Shown: positions 8,147-18,948, counted from the first letter of the stretch. The stretch is 64,000 nucleotides of DNA from Sansalvadorimonas sp965221135 (GCA_965221135.1 CBDCRZ010000030.1:26042-90041); one strand, 5' to 3'. The notes: generated by a model from the letters alone, not told the origin. Numbers and translations: made by a program.

Positions 8147-8344
8147 TCAGCAATAAATGTTCTTCATCACCTTCTCCACCCCTCGGCTGGCAATGTAGCC
8201 ACCCATCCCCAGCTGGACGATACCGAGCAACTTCAACGCCAGTGTTTCACTTAAGTCCGGGGAAACCCAGCCCATCCATCGACACATAATCAGCGCCGTA
8301 AACACCAGCATAACAATGGGTCGCCATATGGGGCGCTGGGCCAA
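8147..8344 (-). pseudogene. Truncated holin (unit 1)
   Basis: 65-residue C-terminal holin fragment (frame opens at TTG, AQRPIWRPIVML). Near-identical to the unit 0 piece. Convergent with the zinc-finger gene. Confidence 0.75.
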
Positions 8345-8483
8345 AGAGCTGAAAGTCTCGCGTTTGTTCTGGCATTCACTGGCGGTGGACGATGCCGAAA
8401 ATGATCAACCTGAGAGTCAACCAAAAAAGTCAACCAGGTTGACTTTTTTCAAGGGCTGGAAGGAGCTGTGGTTGACCCGCTAA
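8316..8483 (+). CDS. Small repeat-unit ORF, 55 aa (before unit 2)
   Basis: MGRHMGRWAKELKVSRLF to WLTR-stop, full 168-bp form. It overlaps the start of the holin fragment on the opposite strand by 29 bp. Confidence 0.3.
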   Translation: MGRHMGRWAKELKVSRLFWHSLAVDDAENDQPESQPKKSTRLTFFKGWKELWLTR

Positions 8484-8676
8484 GTATTTGCTATTGCGGC
8501 CTTAAAAAGTCAAACCCGGTGTGAGTCTGTCGCCAGCGCTTTTGCGGTGCTCCGTACCCGCTGATTATTGAACCCTGCAGGCCCCCCGTAAAGACCGGGT
8601 TTCTATCGTGGGGATGTTCCTCGCCGTTATCACGTTTGAGTCTATCCTCTTCACCTCCTTTTTTGGGGGTGACTCT

Positions 8677-10458
8677 ATGCTCTTTAAGTCATGCATTTGT
8701 ATCTTGACGACCTCTATTGTCATCAGTCTGATTTCTCCCAATACCTTTTCCGGCAACAACAAGCTTATCCATATACCTGCGCTTAAATCTAATCAACCGG
8801 TTTACCCGGTACAAATTCATATCGACTCGACGGGAAGGGTCGCCATTCCGGGTACAAAGGGCACGCAAATCCACCCCCATGGAACAACATCCTGTTCTGT
8901 GGTGAAGCCTGGCGATCAACACATTGTGCATTGCCAGGGAAAGGAACAAAACACACAACTCACACTCACACACGCAAAGCAGGCATTCCCTCTTGTGATT
9001 GAAGGGAATGCCTTGACCCGTATTGAGGATAAATCGGGAGTTTGCAATATATTTTCTGAAGAGGGCGGTGAAATGTATATCCCTGACATTCATTGCTCGC
9101 TTCACTCCAGTACCGAACGGCTTTTTCCTGAACTAACACCTCTGAATAGCTGGACAAGTGACGACAGCCATGAGCTTCAGACAAGCCCTTCACACTCAGA
9201 GAATTCCGGAGACAGGACATTCTGGAAGGATAACTTCCCCTGGGACAGCATTGAGGTTCAATCTGACACTGAACTTCTTCCTGCAGACACTCCGGATACG
9301 CACACTCTCAGAGTCCGTCCAGGAAAAAAGCGCATTCACACAGGGGAGCGCCCTTTTTTCTGCCCCGTCGAAGGCTGCAAACAGAGCTTTGCCCGATCCG
9401 GTGCCCTCACCGCCCACAAGCGCATTCACACAGGGGAGCGCCCTTTTGTCTGCCCCGTCGAAGGCTGCAAACAGGGCTTTGCCCACTCCAGTCACCTCAT
9501 CAGGCACAAGCGCACTCACACAGGGGAGCGCCCTTTTGTCTGCCCCGTCGAAGGCTGCAAACAGGGCTTTACCCAATCCAGTCACCTCACCACCCACAAG
9601 CGCATTCACACAGGGAAGCGCCCTTTTGTCTGCCCCGTCGAAGGCTGTAGAAAAGGCTTTACCCACTCCAGTGACCTCACCACTCACAAGCGCATTCATA
9701 CAGGGGAGCGCCCTTTTGTCTGCCCCGTCGAAGGCTGCAAACAGGGCTTTACCCAATCCAGTCACCTCACCATCCACAAGCGCATTCACACAGGGGAGCG
9801 CCCTTTTGTCTGCCCCGTCGAAGGCTGCAAACAGGGCTTTACCCAATCCAGTCACCTCACCACCCACAAGCGCACTCACACAGGGGAGCGCCCTTTTGTC
9901 TGCCCCGTCGAAGGCTGTAAAAAAGGCTTTACCCACTCCAGTGCCCTCACCAGGCACAAGCGCACTCACACAGGGGAGCGCCCTTTTGTCTGCCCCGTCG
10001 AAGGCTGCAAACAGGGCTTTACCCAATCCAGTCACCTCACCGCCCACAAGCGCATTCACACAGGGAGGCGCCCTTTTGTCTGCCCCGTCGAAGGCTGTAA
10101 AAAAGGCTTTACCCACTCCAGTGACCTCACCACTCACAAGCGCATTCATACAGGGGAGCGCCCTTTTGTCTGCCCCGTCGAAGGCTGCAAACAGGGCTTT
10201 ACCGAATCCGGTGCCCTCTCCAGGCATAAGCGCATTCACACAGGGGAGCGCCCTTTTGTCTGCCCCGTCGAAGGCTGCAAACAGGGCTTTACCCAATCCA
10301 GTGACCTCACCAGGCATAAGCGCATCCACACAGGGAAGCGCCCTTTTGTCTGCCCCGTCGAAGGCTGCAAACAGGGCTTTACCCGATCCAGTGACCTCAC
10401 CAGGCATCTGCGCATCCATACAGGGAACAACACAAAATCCCATCCTTCTCTTGAGTGA
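8677..10458 (+). CDS. Secreted multi-C2H2 zinc-finger protein, unit 2 (A-type)
   Basis: Intact 593-residue protein. The start ATG (MLFKSC) follows GGGGGTG at a spacing of 5 bases. A signal peptide covers residues 1-26 and a four-cysteine domain continues to about 217. Twelve fingers follow with contact residues RAA, HHR, QHT, HDT, QHI, QHT, HAR, QHA, HDT, EAR, QDR, RDR, then TGNNTKSHPSLE. Linkers are TGERP, with TGKRP or TGRRP in three places. The last finger has HLRIH in place of HKRIH. This is one of three members with no frameshift and every zinc ligand present. Confidence 0.95.
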   Translation: MLFKSCICILTTSIVISLISPNTFSGNNKLIHIPALKSNQPVYPVQIHIDSTGRVAIPGTKGTQIHPHGTTSCSVVKPGDQHIVHCQGKEQNTQLTLTHAKQAFPLVIEGNALTRIEDKSGVCNIFSEEGGEMYIPDIHCSLHSSTERLFPELTPLNSWTSDDSHELQTSPSHSENSGDRTFWKDNFPWDSIEVQSDTELLPADTPDTHTLRVRPGKKRIHTGERPFFCPVEGCKQSFARSGALTAHKRIHTGERPFVCPVEGCKQGFAHSSHLIRHKRTHTGERPFVCPVEGCKQGFTQSSHLTTHKRIHTGKRPFVCPVEGCRKGFTHSSDLTTHKRIHTGERPFVCPVEGCKQGFTQSSHLTIHKRIHTGERPFVCPVEGCKQGFTQSSHLTTHKRTHTGERPFVCPVEGCKKGFTHSSALTRHKRTHTGERPFVCPVEGCKQGFTQSSHLTAHKRIHTGRRPFVCPVEGCKKGFTHSSDLTTHKRIHTGERPFVCPVEGCKQGFTESGALSRHKRIHTGERPFVCPVEGCKQGFTQSSDLTRHKRIHTGKRPFVCPVEGCKQGFTRSSDLTRHLRIHTGNNTKSHPSLE

Positions 10459-10498
10459 CCATTCCCTCATAGCGCACGGACTGTATGGGGTGACAATA

Positions 10499-10544
10499 GG
10501 GTTATCAATATCTACATCTACAAATTTGTTTATATTGATAACCC
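10499..10544. repeat. 46-bp inverted repeat after unit 2
   Basis: Perfect-arm copy, same arms and loop as the unit 1 element. Confidence 0.75.
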
Positions 10545-10561
10545 ATCTGGTGGGGAATGAT

Positions 10562-10759
10562 TCAGCGATGAATGTTCTTCATCACCTTCTCCACGCCTCG
10601 GCTGGCAATGTAGCCACCCATCCCCAGCTGGACGATACCGAGCAACTTCAACGCCAGTGTTTCACTTAAGTCCGGGGAAGCCCAGCCCATCCATCGACAC
10701 ATAATCAGCGCCGTAAACACCAGCATAACAATGGGTCGCCATATGGGGCGCAGGGCCAA
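10562..10759 (-). pseudogene. Truncated holin (unit 2)
   Basis: 65-residue C-terminal fragment, frame opening ALRPIWRPIVML as in unit 0. Confidence 0.75.
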
Positions 10760-10898
10760 AGAGCTGAAAATCTCACGTTTGTTCTGGCATTCACTGGCGG
10801 TGGACGATGCCGAAAATGCTCAACCTGAGAGTCAACCAAAAAAGTCAACCCGGTTGACTATTCATTCAGGTTGGAAGGAGCCATGGTTGACCCGCTAA
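10731..10898 (+). CDS. Small repeat-unit ORF, 55 aa (before unit 3)
   Basis: Full 168-bp form; the segment after RLT reads IHSGWKEPWLTR, more diverged than the other copies. Confidence 0.3.
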   Translation: MGRHMGRRAKELKISRLFWHSLAVDDAENAQPESQPKKSTRLTIHSGWKEPWLTR

Positions 10899-11053
10899 CT
10901 GATTGTTACTAACAATTTTTCGCAGTGCTGCGTACCGGCTGTTTATTGAGCCCTGCAGGGGGCTCTAAAGACCGAGCATCTGCCGTGAGAATATTCACTG
11001 CCATCATCACGTTTGAGTCTATCCTCTTCACCTTCTTTTTTGGGGGCGGGTAT

Positions 11054-13015
11054 ATGTTCTTTAAGGCACGCATTGGTATCTTGACTACATCTATTGCCAT
11101 CAGCCTGATTTCTCCCAATACCTTTTCCGGCAAAAACAAACTTATCCCCATACCTTCTATTAAACCTGATCAACCCGTTGACTCGGTGCAAATTCATATC
11201 GACTCGACAGGCGGTGTCACTATTCCGAGCACCAAAGGTACGCAAATCCACCCCCATGGAACAACGTCCTGTTCAGTGGCGAGGGCTGGCGATCAACACA
11301 GTGTGCATTGCCAGGGAAAAGAACAGAACACACAACTCACACTTGCACACGCACCGCAGGTATTACCTCTTGACATTGAAGCGAATACCTTGACCCGTAT
11401 TGAAGATGAATCGGGAGTTTGCCATGTGTTTTCTGACGAATCAGGGGAAGACTCCCACCCTGACATTGACTGCTCGTCTCACCCTGGTGCTGATCTGTTT
11501 CCTCCTGAATATCCGCATTTAAATAGCTGGATAAGACAGCACAACCATAAACTACAGGTAATGCCTACCCCCTCTGAGGATTTCGGAGACAGCTCTGTGG
11601 GAGAAGATACCGCCCCCTGTGACAGCATTGAGGTTCAATCTGACACGGAGCTTCTCCCGACAGGCACTCCTGATACGTACACACTCAGAGTCCGGCCTGG
11701 AAAAAAACGCACTCACACAAGGGAGCGCCCTTTTGTCTGCCCCGTCGAAGGCTGTAAAAAAGGCTTTACCCAATCCAGTCACCTCACCACCCACAAGCGC
11801 ACTCACACAGGGGAGCGCCCTTTTGTCTGCCCCGTCGAAGGCTGCAAACAGGGCTTTACCGAATCCGGTGCCCTCACCAGGCACAAACGCATTCACACAG
11901 GGGAGCGCCCTTTTGTCTGCCCCGTCGAAGGCTGCAAACAGAGCTTTACCCAATCCAGTCACCTCACTACCCACAAGCGCACTCACACAGGGGAGCGCCC
12001 TTTTGTCTGCCCCGTCGAAGGCTGTAAAAAAGGCTTTACCCACTCCAGTGACCTCGCCAGGCACAAGCGCATTCATACAGGGGAGCGCCCTTTTGTCTGC
12101 CCCGTTGAAGGCTGTAAACAGGGCTTTACCCAATCCAGTACCCTCACCACCCACAAGCGCATTCACACAGGGGAGCGCCCTTTTGTCTGCCCCGTCGAAG
12201 GCTGCAAACAGGGCTTTACCCAATCCGGTGCCCTCACCGCCCACAAGCGCATCCACACAGGGGAGCGCCCTTTTGTCTGCCCCGTCGAAGGCTGCAAACA
12301 GGGCTTTATCGAATCCGGTCACCTCACCGCCCACAAGCGCATCCACACAGGGGAGCGCCCTTTTGTCTGCCCCGTCGAAGGCTGCAAACAGGGCTTTGCC
12401 CAATCCAGTGATCTCACCAGGCATAAGCGCATTCATACAGGGGAGCGCCCTTTTGACTGCCCCGTCGAAGGCTGTAAAAAAGGCTTTGCCCGATCCAGTG
12501 ACCTCACCAGGCACAAGCGCATTCATACAGGGGAGCGCCCTTTTGTCTGCCCCGTCGAAGGCTGCAAACAGGGCTTTACCCAATCCAGTGATCTCACCAC
12601 CCATAAGCGCATTCACACAGGGGAGCGCCCTTTTGTCTGCCCCGTCGAAGGCTGTAAAAAAGGCTTTACCCAATCCTGTCACCTCACCAAGCACAAGCGC
12701 ATTCACACAGGGGAGCGCCCTTTTGTCTGCCCCGTCGAAGGCTGCAAACAGGGCTTTACCCAATCCAGTACCCTCACCACCCACAAGCGCACTCACACAG
12801 GGGCGCGCCCTTTTGTCTGCCCCGTCGAAGGCTGTAAAAAAGGCTTTGCCCGATCCAGTGACCTCACCACTCACAAGCGCATTCACACAGGGGAGCGCCC
12901 TTTTGTCTGCCCCGTCGAAGGCTATAAAAAAGGCTTTGCCCGATCCAGTGACCTCACCACTCACAAGCGCATTCACACAGGGAACAACACAAAATCCCAT
13001 CCTTCTCTTGAGTGA
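11054..13015 (+). CDS. Secreted multi-C2H2 zinc-finger protein, unit 3 (B-type)
   Basis: Protein of 653 residues with the B-type N-terminus MFFKARIGILTTSIAISLIS. It has a signal peptide and a domain about 60-70 percent similar to the A-type, with a fifth cysteine (APCDS). Fourteen fingers have contact residues QHT, EAR, QHT, HDR, QTT, QAA, EHA, QDR, RDR, QDT, QHK, QTT, RDT, RDT. The first linker is THTRERP. In the last finger the second cysteine is tyrosine (CPVEGY), so that finger should not hold zinc normally. Finger 9 has FDCPVEGC instead of FVCPVEGC. The frame is intact with the conserved tail. Confidence 0.95.
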   Translation: MFFKARIGILTTSIAISLISPNTFSGKNKLIPIPSIKPDQPVDSVQIHIDSTGGVTIPSTKGTQIHPHGTTSCSVARAGDQHSVHCQGKEQNTQLTLAHAPQVLPLDIEANTLTRIEDESGVCHVFSDESGEDSHPDIDCSSHPGADLFPPEYPHLNSWIRQHNHKLQVMPTPSEDFGDSSVGEDTAPCDSIEVQSDTELLPTGTPDTYTLRVRPGKKRTHTRERPFVCPVEGCKKGFTQSSHLTTHKRTHTGERPFVCPVEGCKQGFTESGALTRHKRIHTGERPFVCPVEGCKQSFTQSSHLTTHKRTHTGERPFVCPVEGCKKGFTHSSDLARHKRIHTGERPFVCPVEGCKQGFTQSSTLTTHKRIHTGERPFVCPVEGCKQGFTQSGALTAHKRIHTGERPFVCPVEGCKQGFIESGHLTAHKRIHTGERPFVCPVEGCKQGFAQSSDLTRHKRIHTGERPFDCPVEGCKKGFARSSDLTRHKRIHTGERPFVCPVEGCKQGFTQSSDLTTHKRIHTGERPFVCPVEGCKKGFTQSCHLTKHKRIHTGERPFVCPVEGCKQGFTQSSTLTTHKRTHTGARPFVCPVEGCKKGFARSSDLTTHKRIHTGERPFVCPVEGYKKGFARSSDLTTHKRIHTGNNTKSHPSLE

Positions 13016-13055
13016 CCATTCTCCGATAACGCACGGACTGTATGGGGTGACAATA

Positions 13056-13101
13056 GGGTTATCAATATCTACATCTACAAATTTGTTTATATTGATAACC
13101 C
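13056..13101. repeat. 46-bp inverted repeat after unit 3
   Basis: Perfect-arm copy; the segment just before it has small changes (CTCCGATAACGC). Confidence 0.75.
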
Positions 13102-13118
13102 ATCTGGTGGGGAATGAT

Positions 13119-13292
13119 TCAGCGATGAATGTTCTTCATCACCTTCTCCACCCATCCAAACTGGACGATACCGAGCAACTTCAACGCCAGTGTTTCACTT
13201 AAGTCCGGGGAAGCCCAGCCCATCCATCGACACATAATCAGCGCCGTAAACACCAGCATAACAATGGGTCGCCATATGGGGCGCTGGGCCAA
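13119..13292 (-). pseudogene. Truncated holin with internal 24-bp deletion (unit 3)
   Basis: As the other fragments, but 24 bp between CCACCC repeats are missing, removing eight residues of the second hydrophobic segment (GGYIASRG region) in frame. Confidence 0.7.
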
Positions 13293-13437
13293 AGAGCTGA
13301 AAGTTTCGCGCCTGTTCTGGCATTCACGGGCGGTGGACGATGCCGAAAATGGTCAACCTGAGAGTCAACCAAAAAAGTCAACCAGGTTGACTTTTTGCAA
13401 GGGCTGGAAGGAGCGTAAACATTCCGTGAACCCATAG
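13264..13437 (+). pseudogene. Small repeat-unit ORF cut by IS-B
   Basis: Begins like the 55-aa ORF (MGRHMGRWAKELKVSRLFWH) but its end is replaced at 13415 by the IS-B terminus. Confidence 0.35.
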
Positions 13438-14707
13438 TCACTCCGCCACCGGCTTCTGGCCGGTAGCGTGCTTTATTGGATACTATGATTTTGGTGATGG
13501 GGGTAACTGAGCATCATCTGGAGGACTGTGATTCTTCAATGATTGAAGACGTCCATCCGTCATCAGCCAGGGTAGCCAGTCGGACAGGTCTTCCGGCGGA
13601 TTCCTGTCATTCTCTGCACACGCCTGCAGATATTCACTCAGCCAAAACCAGGGATTGATATCCCAAAGGTTCAGGGTCATGAACACGGAGAACAGCCAGG
13701 CGGTCAGCTTTCCGCTCCAGTCACTGCCCGCGCCATAGAAGTTTTTTCGTCCCACAACCGGTGATCGAAGTGACCGTTCGGCCGCGTTGTTATCCATCGG
13801 CACTTCGGGGTAATCGGCAAACGGGCACAACCCTTTCCAATGGTTTTGAAGGCTGGTAAGCACTTTCCGACACTGTTCCTTCAGTTCTGGCCGGGCGAGT
13901 TCTTCAATGCGCCACTTCTCCATGCTGCTTGGATGTTTTTTCAGTGCACTGTCGTATTTCTGGAATACTTCAGAAGTCCCAAGGCTGTTCAACCTTTGAT
14001 GATTCAAATGGTAAAGCCTGCCAATCCGTTTGACCCAGGTCGCACTCCATGTTTTCAGTCCGTCAGTTCCCCGTTCCGCATTGATAAAGTCTCTGCGAAC
14101 ATGACTCCAGCAAAAGGCAAGAAACACATCCTGATTTTCACGAGCCAGGCATTTGTAGGCGCTGTAACGGTCGCAGATAAGCACACCGTTACTGTCGCAT
14201 AGCAAACCTTTGGGAAGGCTTGCCGAACGGTTGTCGTCCACGCTGTAGTAGGCTGCGGTGCTGCTTAAAAAGACCCACAGCCAGTGTTTTTTGCCTCTTT
14301 TTTATCACCACAGACCAGCCAGCGAGTTTCGTCGGCATGCCACTGCTCGTCACTGGCGACGCGTTCCCGGATAGTTTCGGCAACCGGTTCAAACAAAGGT
14401 TGGATGATTTTCAAACCACCGGCCACTGTCCCCGGAGACAAGGTCAGGCCCCGCAGGTGAAAGTCCTGTAATTGTCGGGCAACGGGGATACCGAAGGCGT
14501 ATTTGTGTAACAGAATCTCGACCCAGACAGAGATGCCCAGCTTACCCTTGCGGATCAGTTTGGCTGGACCCGGAGCGATGGTCATGGCCGGTGACTGTTC
14601 GCACTGGCAGGTTTTGAGATAACGATGTCTGTGGTAGCGGCGGATATGAGCTTGTACATCTACCTCGACGACGTCGCTGCCTTCGGTACCAAAGGGTTTA
14701 AAGGGGA
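13415..14707 (-). mobile_element. IS66-type element IS-B, truncated
   Basis: The left end is GTAAACATTCCGTGAACCC at 13415, followed by the hairpin-rich terminal segment also seen at 4537-4608. It contains a transposase pseudogene on the minus strand. The other end is lost: at 14708 the IS66-A2 terminus begins, so A2 inserted into or recombined with it. Confidence 0.7.
13483..14700 (-). pseudogene. tnpC: IS66-family transposase (IS-B), N-terminally truncated and frameshifted
   Basis: DDE transposase of the IS66 family, a different subgroup from the IS66-A elements. The visible part begins about VVEVDVQAHIRRYH with a zinc-ribbon-like CQCEQSPAM, then KLIRKGKLGISVWVEI and HADETRW. The frame breaks near 14265 (KKEAKNTGCGSF) and resumes as DDNRSASLPKGLLCDSNGV. 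The C-terminal signature DNNAAERSLRSPVVGRKN is present. The original N-terminus is missing where IS66-A2 begins. Confidence 0.8.
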
Positions 14708-14787
14708 GTAAGCGTCAGGCAAAACCCACCTACCGCCAATAACAGCACTCCCGGATACTCAAGCCTCCCATCAATTCCGGAGGTTCC

Positions 14788-15129
14788 ATGTCCAGCAAAC
14801 GTGAATTCTGGTTCCGACATATCGAAACATGGCGCAAGGGCCGTCTGGCGCAGTCTGAATACGCCCGTAAACACAACCTGTCGATCAAATCCTTTGGCTA
14901 TTATCGCCGTCGTTATTTCAAGGAGATGGCGACCTCTCAAAACGTAACAACAAACCTGCTGCCCGTCACTGTTATTCCTGAGGCTGTGACAGCGGACAAA
15001 TCAGCGGTGCCTGACGTGGCAAACCCCGGTATTACCTTGACTAGCCCAGGGGGCTTCCGCATTGCACTGGCCTCAGGATTTGATCCACAGACGTTGCAGC
15101 AAGTGCTTAAAATGCTGGAGGCCGCATGA
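14788..15129 (+). CDS. tnpA: IS66 TnpA-type protein
   Basis: 113 residues starting MSSKREFWFRHIETWRKGRL, intact. It is the twin of the protein at 4115-4456, with changes in the linker (TADKSAVPDVANP) and a few near the ends. Its stop overlaps the tnpB start (ATGA). Confidence 0.85.
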   Translation: MSSKREFWFRHIETWRKGRLAQSEYARKHNLSIKSFGYYRRRYFKEMATSQNVTTNLLPVTVIPEAVTADKSAVPDVANPGITLTSPGGFRIALASGFDPQTLQQVLKMLEAA

Positions 15130-15485
15130 TCGCAGCCTCCCCGGTTCTGCGCGTTTATCTGGCTCCGGGCGTCACAGATATGCGCAAATCTATTGACGGG
15201 CTGGCCCTGATTGTCAGTGAAGTGCTGACGCTCGACCCGTTTTCAGAAAGCCTGTTTGTGTTCTGCAACCGGGGGCAGAATAAACTCAAGATTCTGCACT
15301 GGCAGACCGATGGTTTCTGGCTCTATTAGCGTCGGCTTGAGAAAGGCCGTTTTCACTGGCCCCGTGAGGGTGATGCCGAACAGGCCATCACCCTCACGTA
15401 CCGTGAACTGGCCTGGCTGCTGGATGGTCTGCCGATCGAACAAAAGAGAGAGCACCAGCCTTTGCAGTATCCGTCCATGGTTTAA
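15126..15485 (+). pseudogene. tnpB: IS66 TnpB with in-frame TAG
   Basis: The same 119-codon frame as in copy A1, with TAG at 15327-15329 after FWLY where relatives have tyrosine. The frame after the TAG (RRLEKGRFHWPREGDAEQA and on) keeps the family sequence, which hints at a recent mutation or at readthrough. Confidence 0.8.
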
Positions 15486-15540
15486 TAGATGTGATTGCCA
15501 TGACCTGCTGTAATACAAGCGACTGGCCGGGTATTGTATA

Positions 15541-16969
15541 ATGGCCGGCATGAATACGATATCCACGCCAAACATCAGTAGCATCGAAACCCTTCAACTG
15601 GAAAACATCCAGCTGAAGGAGAAGCTGGCGTGGTACGAAGAACAGTTTCGTCTCTACAAACATCAGCAGTATAGTGCCAGCAGTGAACGTTCTGATGAAC
15701 AGGGTCAGCTGTTCAACGAACCCGAAGAACTGACGGAAGAGCCCGCCCCTGAAGGCTTTTGGTCATGAAAGCAGCTGCAAACTGGATATTGTGCCTGCCC
15801 ATGTCAAAGTCATCGAGTTCCAGCGCTTGAAATAAGCCTGTGAAGATGAGTGCAGCGTGAAAACCGCACCCACTCCAAAGATGCCCATCCCCAAGAGCTT
15901 CTCAACCCCCGGCCTTCTGGCCTGGGTCATCGTCAGCAAATACTGTGATGCTCTTCCGTTATACCTCCAGTAATTTATCCTCAACCGCATGGGTGTGGAA
16001 ATCCGTCGTACGACTATGGCGGAATGGATGATCCGGGTCTCACAGCTTCTGGAACCTGTTTATAAAGCACTGCAGAAAAAGCTGGTGAAACAGCCCAGCC
16101 TTCAGGCGGACGAAACCCCGCTGCAAGTGTTAAATGAACCCGACCGAAGTGCACAAAACAAGTCGTATATGTGGCTATACCGAACCACCGGACAACTGAG
16201 TTCCCCCGTTGTTCTGTACGACTATCAACCGGGGCGAGGTCATGAACACCCACTGGCGTTTCTGGATGGTTTTACCGGTCACCTGCAATGTGACGGGATG
16301 AAAGCCTATGAAGCGCTGCGGAACAAGCAGCCCGGTATTGAACTGGTGGCCTGCATGGCCCACGTACGCCGAAAATTTAACGACGCCCTGAAGGCAATCC
16401 CGACAAAGAAAGGCCAATCCTCATAGACCCTCAGCAAACCGGCCCAGGTACTCGGCCTGATGCGAACGCTGTACGCCATTGAGAAGCGGATCAGGGATAA
16501 GAGTGTTGAAGAGCGTTTCCAGATCCGGCAGTCAGAAAGCCGCCCGGTGATGGATAAACTGAAAAGCTGGCTGGACAAGCAGCAATCACTGGTGCCACCG
16601 AAAAACTTGCTGGGCAGAGCCATCACTTATGCCCAGAACCAGTGGAAGAACCTGGCACGCTATCTGGACAGTGGTCTGTTGGATATCGACAACAATGCGG
16701 CAGAGCGGGCAATTAAACCATTCGTGATCGGCCGAAAGAACTGGCTGTTTGCGCAATCCGTCAAAGGTGCCCGTGCCAGTGCGATTCTCTATAGCCTGGT
16801 GGAAACGGCAAAAGCCAACGGTCTTGAGCCGTACGCCTGGTTCCGGCATGTACTGACTCGGCTTCCTCAAATAGAGAAGGCACAGCTGGAAAAAGAGGAC
16901 AGCGTAGAGCACCTGCTACCGATGAATCTCAGTGCGGATGATTTGAAAATACCGGTCTCATACAGATAG
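15541..16969 (+). pseudogene. tnpC: IS66 transposase TnpC, several breaks
   Basis: The start MAGMNTISTPNISSIETLQL leads into the coiled-coil-like N-terminus. The frame is lost around 15768 (EGFWS-stop). It returns at 15989 (MGVEIRRTTMAEWMIRVSQL), is stopped by TAG at 16424, and resumes with MRTLYAIEKRIRDKSVEERF up to the C-terminal NNAAERAIKPFVIGRKNW. The site of the intron in copy A1 is intact here (near 16748), which defines the intron boundaries. Confidence 0.85.
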
Positions 16970-17139
16970 GGGAAGATGGTGTTCCCCGTTCGCTTACGTC
17001 GCCAGCGCTTTTGCGGTGCTCCGTACCCGCTGATTATTGAACCCTGCAGGCCCCCCGTAAAGACCGGGTTTCTATCGTGGGGATGTTCCCCGCAGTTATC
17101 ACGTTTGAGTCTATCCTCTTCACCTTCTGGGGGGACTCT

Positions 17140-18845
17140 ATGCTCTTTAAGTCATGCATTTGTATCTTGACGACCTCTATTGTCATCAGTCTGATTTCTC
17201 CCAATACCTTTTCCGGCAACAACAAGCTTATCCATATACCTGCGCTTAAATCTAATCACCCGGTTTACCCGGTGCAAATTCATATCGACTCGACGGGAAG
17301 GGTCGCCATTCCGGGTACAAAGGGCACGCAAATCCACCCCCATGGAACAACATCCTGTTCTGTGGTGAAGGCTGGCGATCAACACATTGTGCATTGCCAG
17401 GGAAATAAACAAAACACACAACTCACACTCACACACGCAAAGCAGGCATTCCCTCTTGTGATTGAAGGGAATGCCTTGACCCGTATTGAGGATAAATCGG
17501 GAGTTTGCAATATATTTTCTGAAGAGGGCGGTGAAATGTATATCCCTGACATTCATTGCTCACTTCACTCCAGTACCGAACGGCTTTTTCCTGAACTAAC
17601 ACCTCAGAATAGCTGGACAAGTGACGACAGCCATGAGCTTCAGACAAGCCCTTCACACTCAGAGAATTCCGGAGACTGGACATTCTGGGAGGATAACTTC
17701 CCCTGGGACAGCACTGAGGTTCAATCTGACACTGAACTTCTTCCTGCAGACACTCCGGATACGCACACTCTCAGAGTCCGTCCAGGAAAAAAGCGCATTC
17801 ACACAGGGGAGCGCCCTTTTGTCTGCCCCGTCGAAGGCTGTAAAAAAGGCTTTGCCCGATCCAGTCACCTCACCAGGCACAAGCGTATTCACACAGGGGA
17901 GCGCCCTTTTGTCTGCCCCGTTGAAGGCTGCAACAGGGGCTTTACCCAATCCAGTAACCTCACCGCCCACCAGCGCACTCACACAGGGGAGCGCCCTTTT
18001 GTCTGCCCCGTCGAAGGCTGTAACCAGGGCTTTACCCAATCCAGTGACCTCACCAAGCACAAGCGCATTCACACAGGGGAGCGCCCTTTTGTCTGCCCCG
18101 TCGAAGGCAGGCTTTGCCCAATCCGGTGCCCTCACCACTCACAAGCGCATTCACACAGGGGAGCGCCCTTTTGTCTGCCCCGTCGAAGGCTGTAAAACTT
18201 TGCCCGATCCAGTGACCTCACCACTCACAAGCGCATTCACACAGGGGAGCGCCCTTTTGTCTGCCCCGTCGAAGGCTGTAAAAAAGGCTTTACCCACTCC
18301 AGCTTTACCCAGGGGAGCGCCCTTTTGTCTCCAGGCTGCAAACCTCACCACCTCACAAGCGCGCCTTCACACAGGGGAGCGCCCTTTTGTCTGCCCCGTC
18401 GAAGGCTGTAAAAAAGGCTTTACCCACTCCAACCTCACCAGGCACAAGCGCATTTACAGGGGAGCGCCCTTTTGTCTGCCCCGTCGAAGGCTGTAAAAAA
18501 GTAACCAGTCACCTCACCAGGCACAAGCGCATTCACACAGGGGAGCGCCCTTTTGTCTGCCCCGTCGAAGGCTGCAAACAGGGCTTTACCCAATCCAGTC
18601 ACCTCACCACTCACAAGCGCATTCACACAGGGAAGCGCCCTTTTGTCTGCCCCGTCGAAGGCTGCAAACAGGGCTTTGCCCAATCCGGTGCCCTCACCGC
18701 CCACAAGCGCACTCACACAGGGGAGCGCCCTTTTGTCTGCCCCGTCGAAGGCTGTAAAAAAGGCTTTACCCAATCTGGTGCCCTCTCCAGGCACAAGCGC
18801 ATCCACACAGGGGACAACACAAAATCCCATCCTTCTCTTGAGTGA
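17140..18845 (+). pseudogene. Multi-C2H2 zinc-finger gene, unit 4 (A-type), decaying array
   Basis: The start, signal peptide and four-cysteine domain are intact (MLFKSCICIL...). Three fingers follow in frame with contact residues RHR, QNA, QDK; two of these begin with N in place of K after the second Cys (GCNRGF, GCNQGF), as in unit 5. Finger 4 then loses bases (VEGRLCPIRC) and the frame ends at 18195, giving a 351-residue product. From 18100 to 18510 the finger repeats carry at least five short deletions. From about 18440 an in-frame run resumes (KKVTSHLTRH, QHT, QAA, QAR) up to the tail TGDNTKSHPSLE at 18845. Confidence 0.88.
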
Positions 18846-18885
18846 CCATTCTCTGATAGCGCACGGACTGTATGGGGTGACAATA

Positions 18886-18931
18886 GGGTTATCAATATCT
18901 ACATCTACAAATTTGTTTCTATTGATAACCC
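18886..18931. repeat. 46-bp inverted repeat after unit 4
   Basis: The right arm has CTATTGATAACCC, so the innermost pair is lost. Confidence 0.7.
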
Positions 18932-18948
18932 ATCTGGTGGGGAATGAT

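Larger units (their letters stand above)
14708..16997 (+). mobile_element. IS66-family element, copy A2 (intron-free)
   Basis: 2,290 bp with ends GTAAGCGTCAGGC and CGCTTAC, containing tnpA, tnpB and tnpC in order. The flanking octamers (AAAGGGGA left, GTCGCCAG right) do not match, so no target duplication is seen; a rearrangement after insertion is likely. The right junction falls inside the upstream region of zinc-finger unit 4, removing that unit's GTCAACC segment. Confidence 0.85.

Noticed and set aside
11054..13015. Ros/MucR-type bacterial zinc-finger regulators
   Set aside because: Those have a single finger with C-x2-C-x9-H spacing and no signal peptide; spacing here is C-x4-C-x12-H-x3-H in long arrays.
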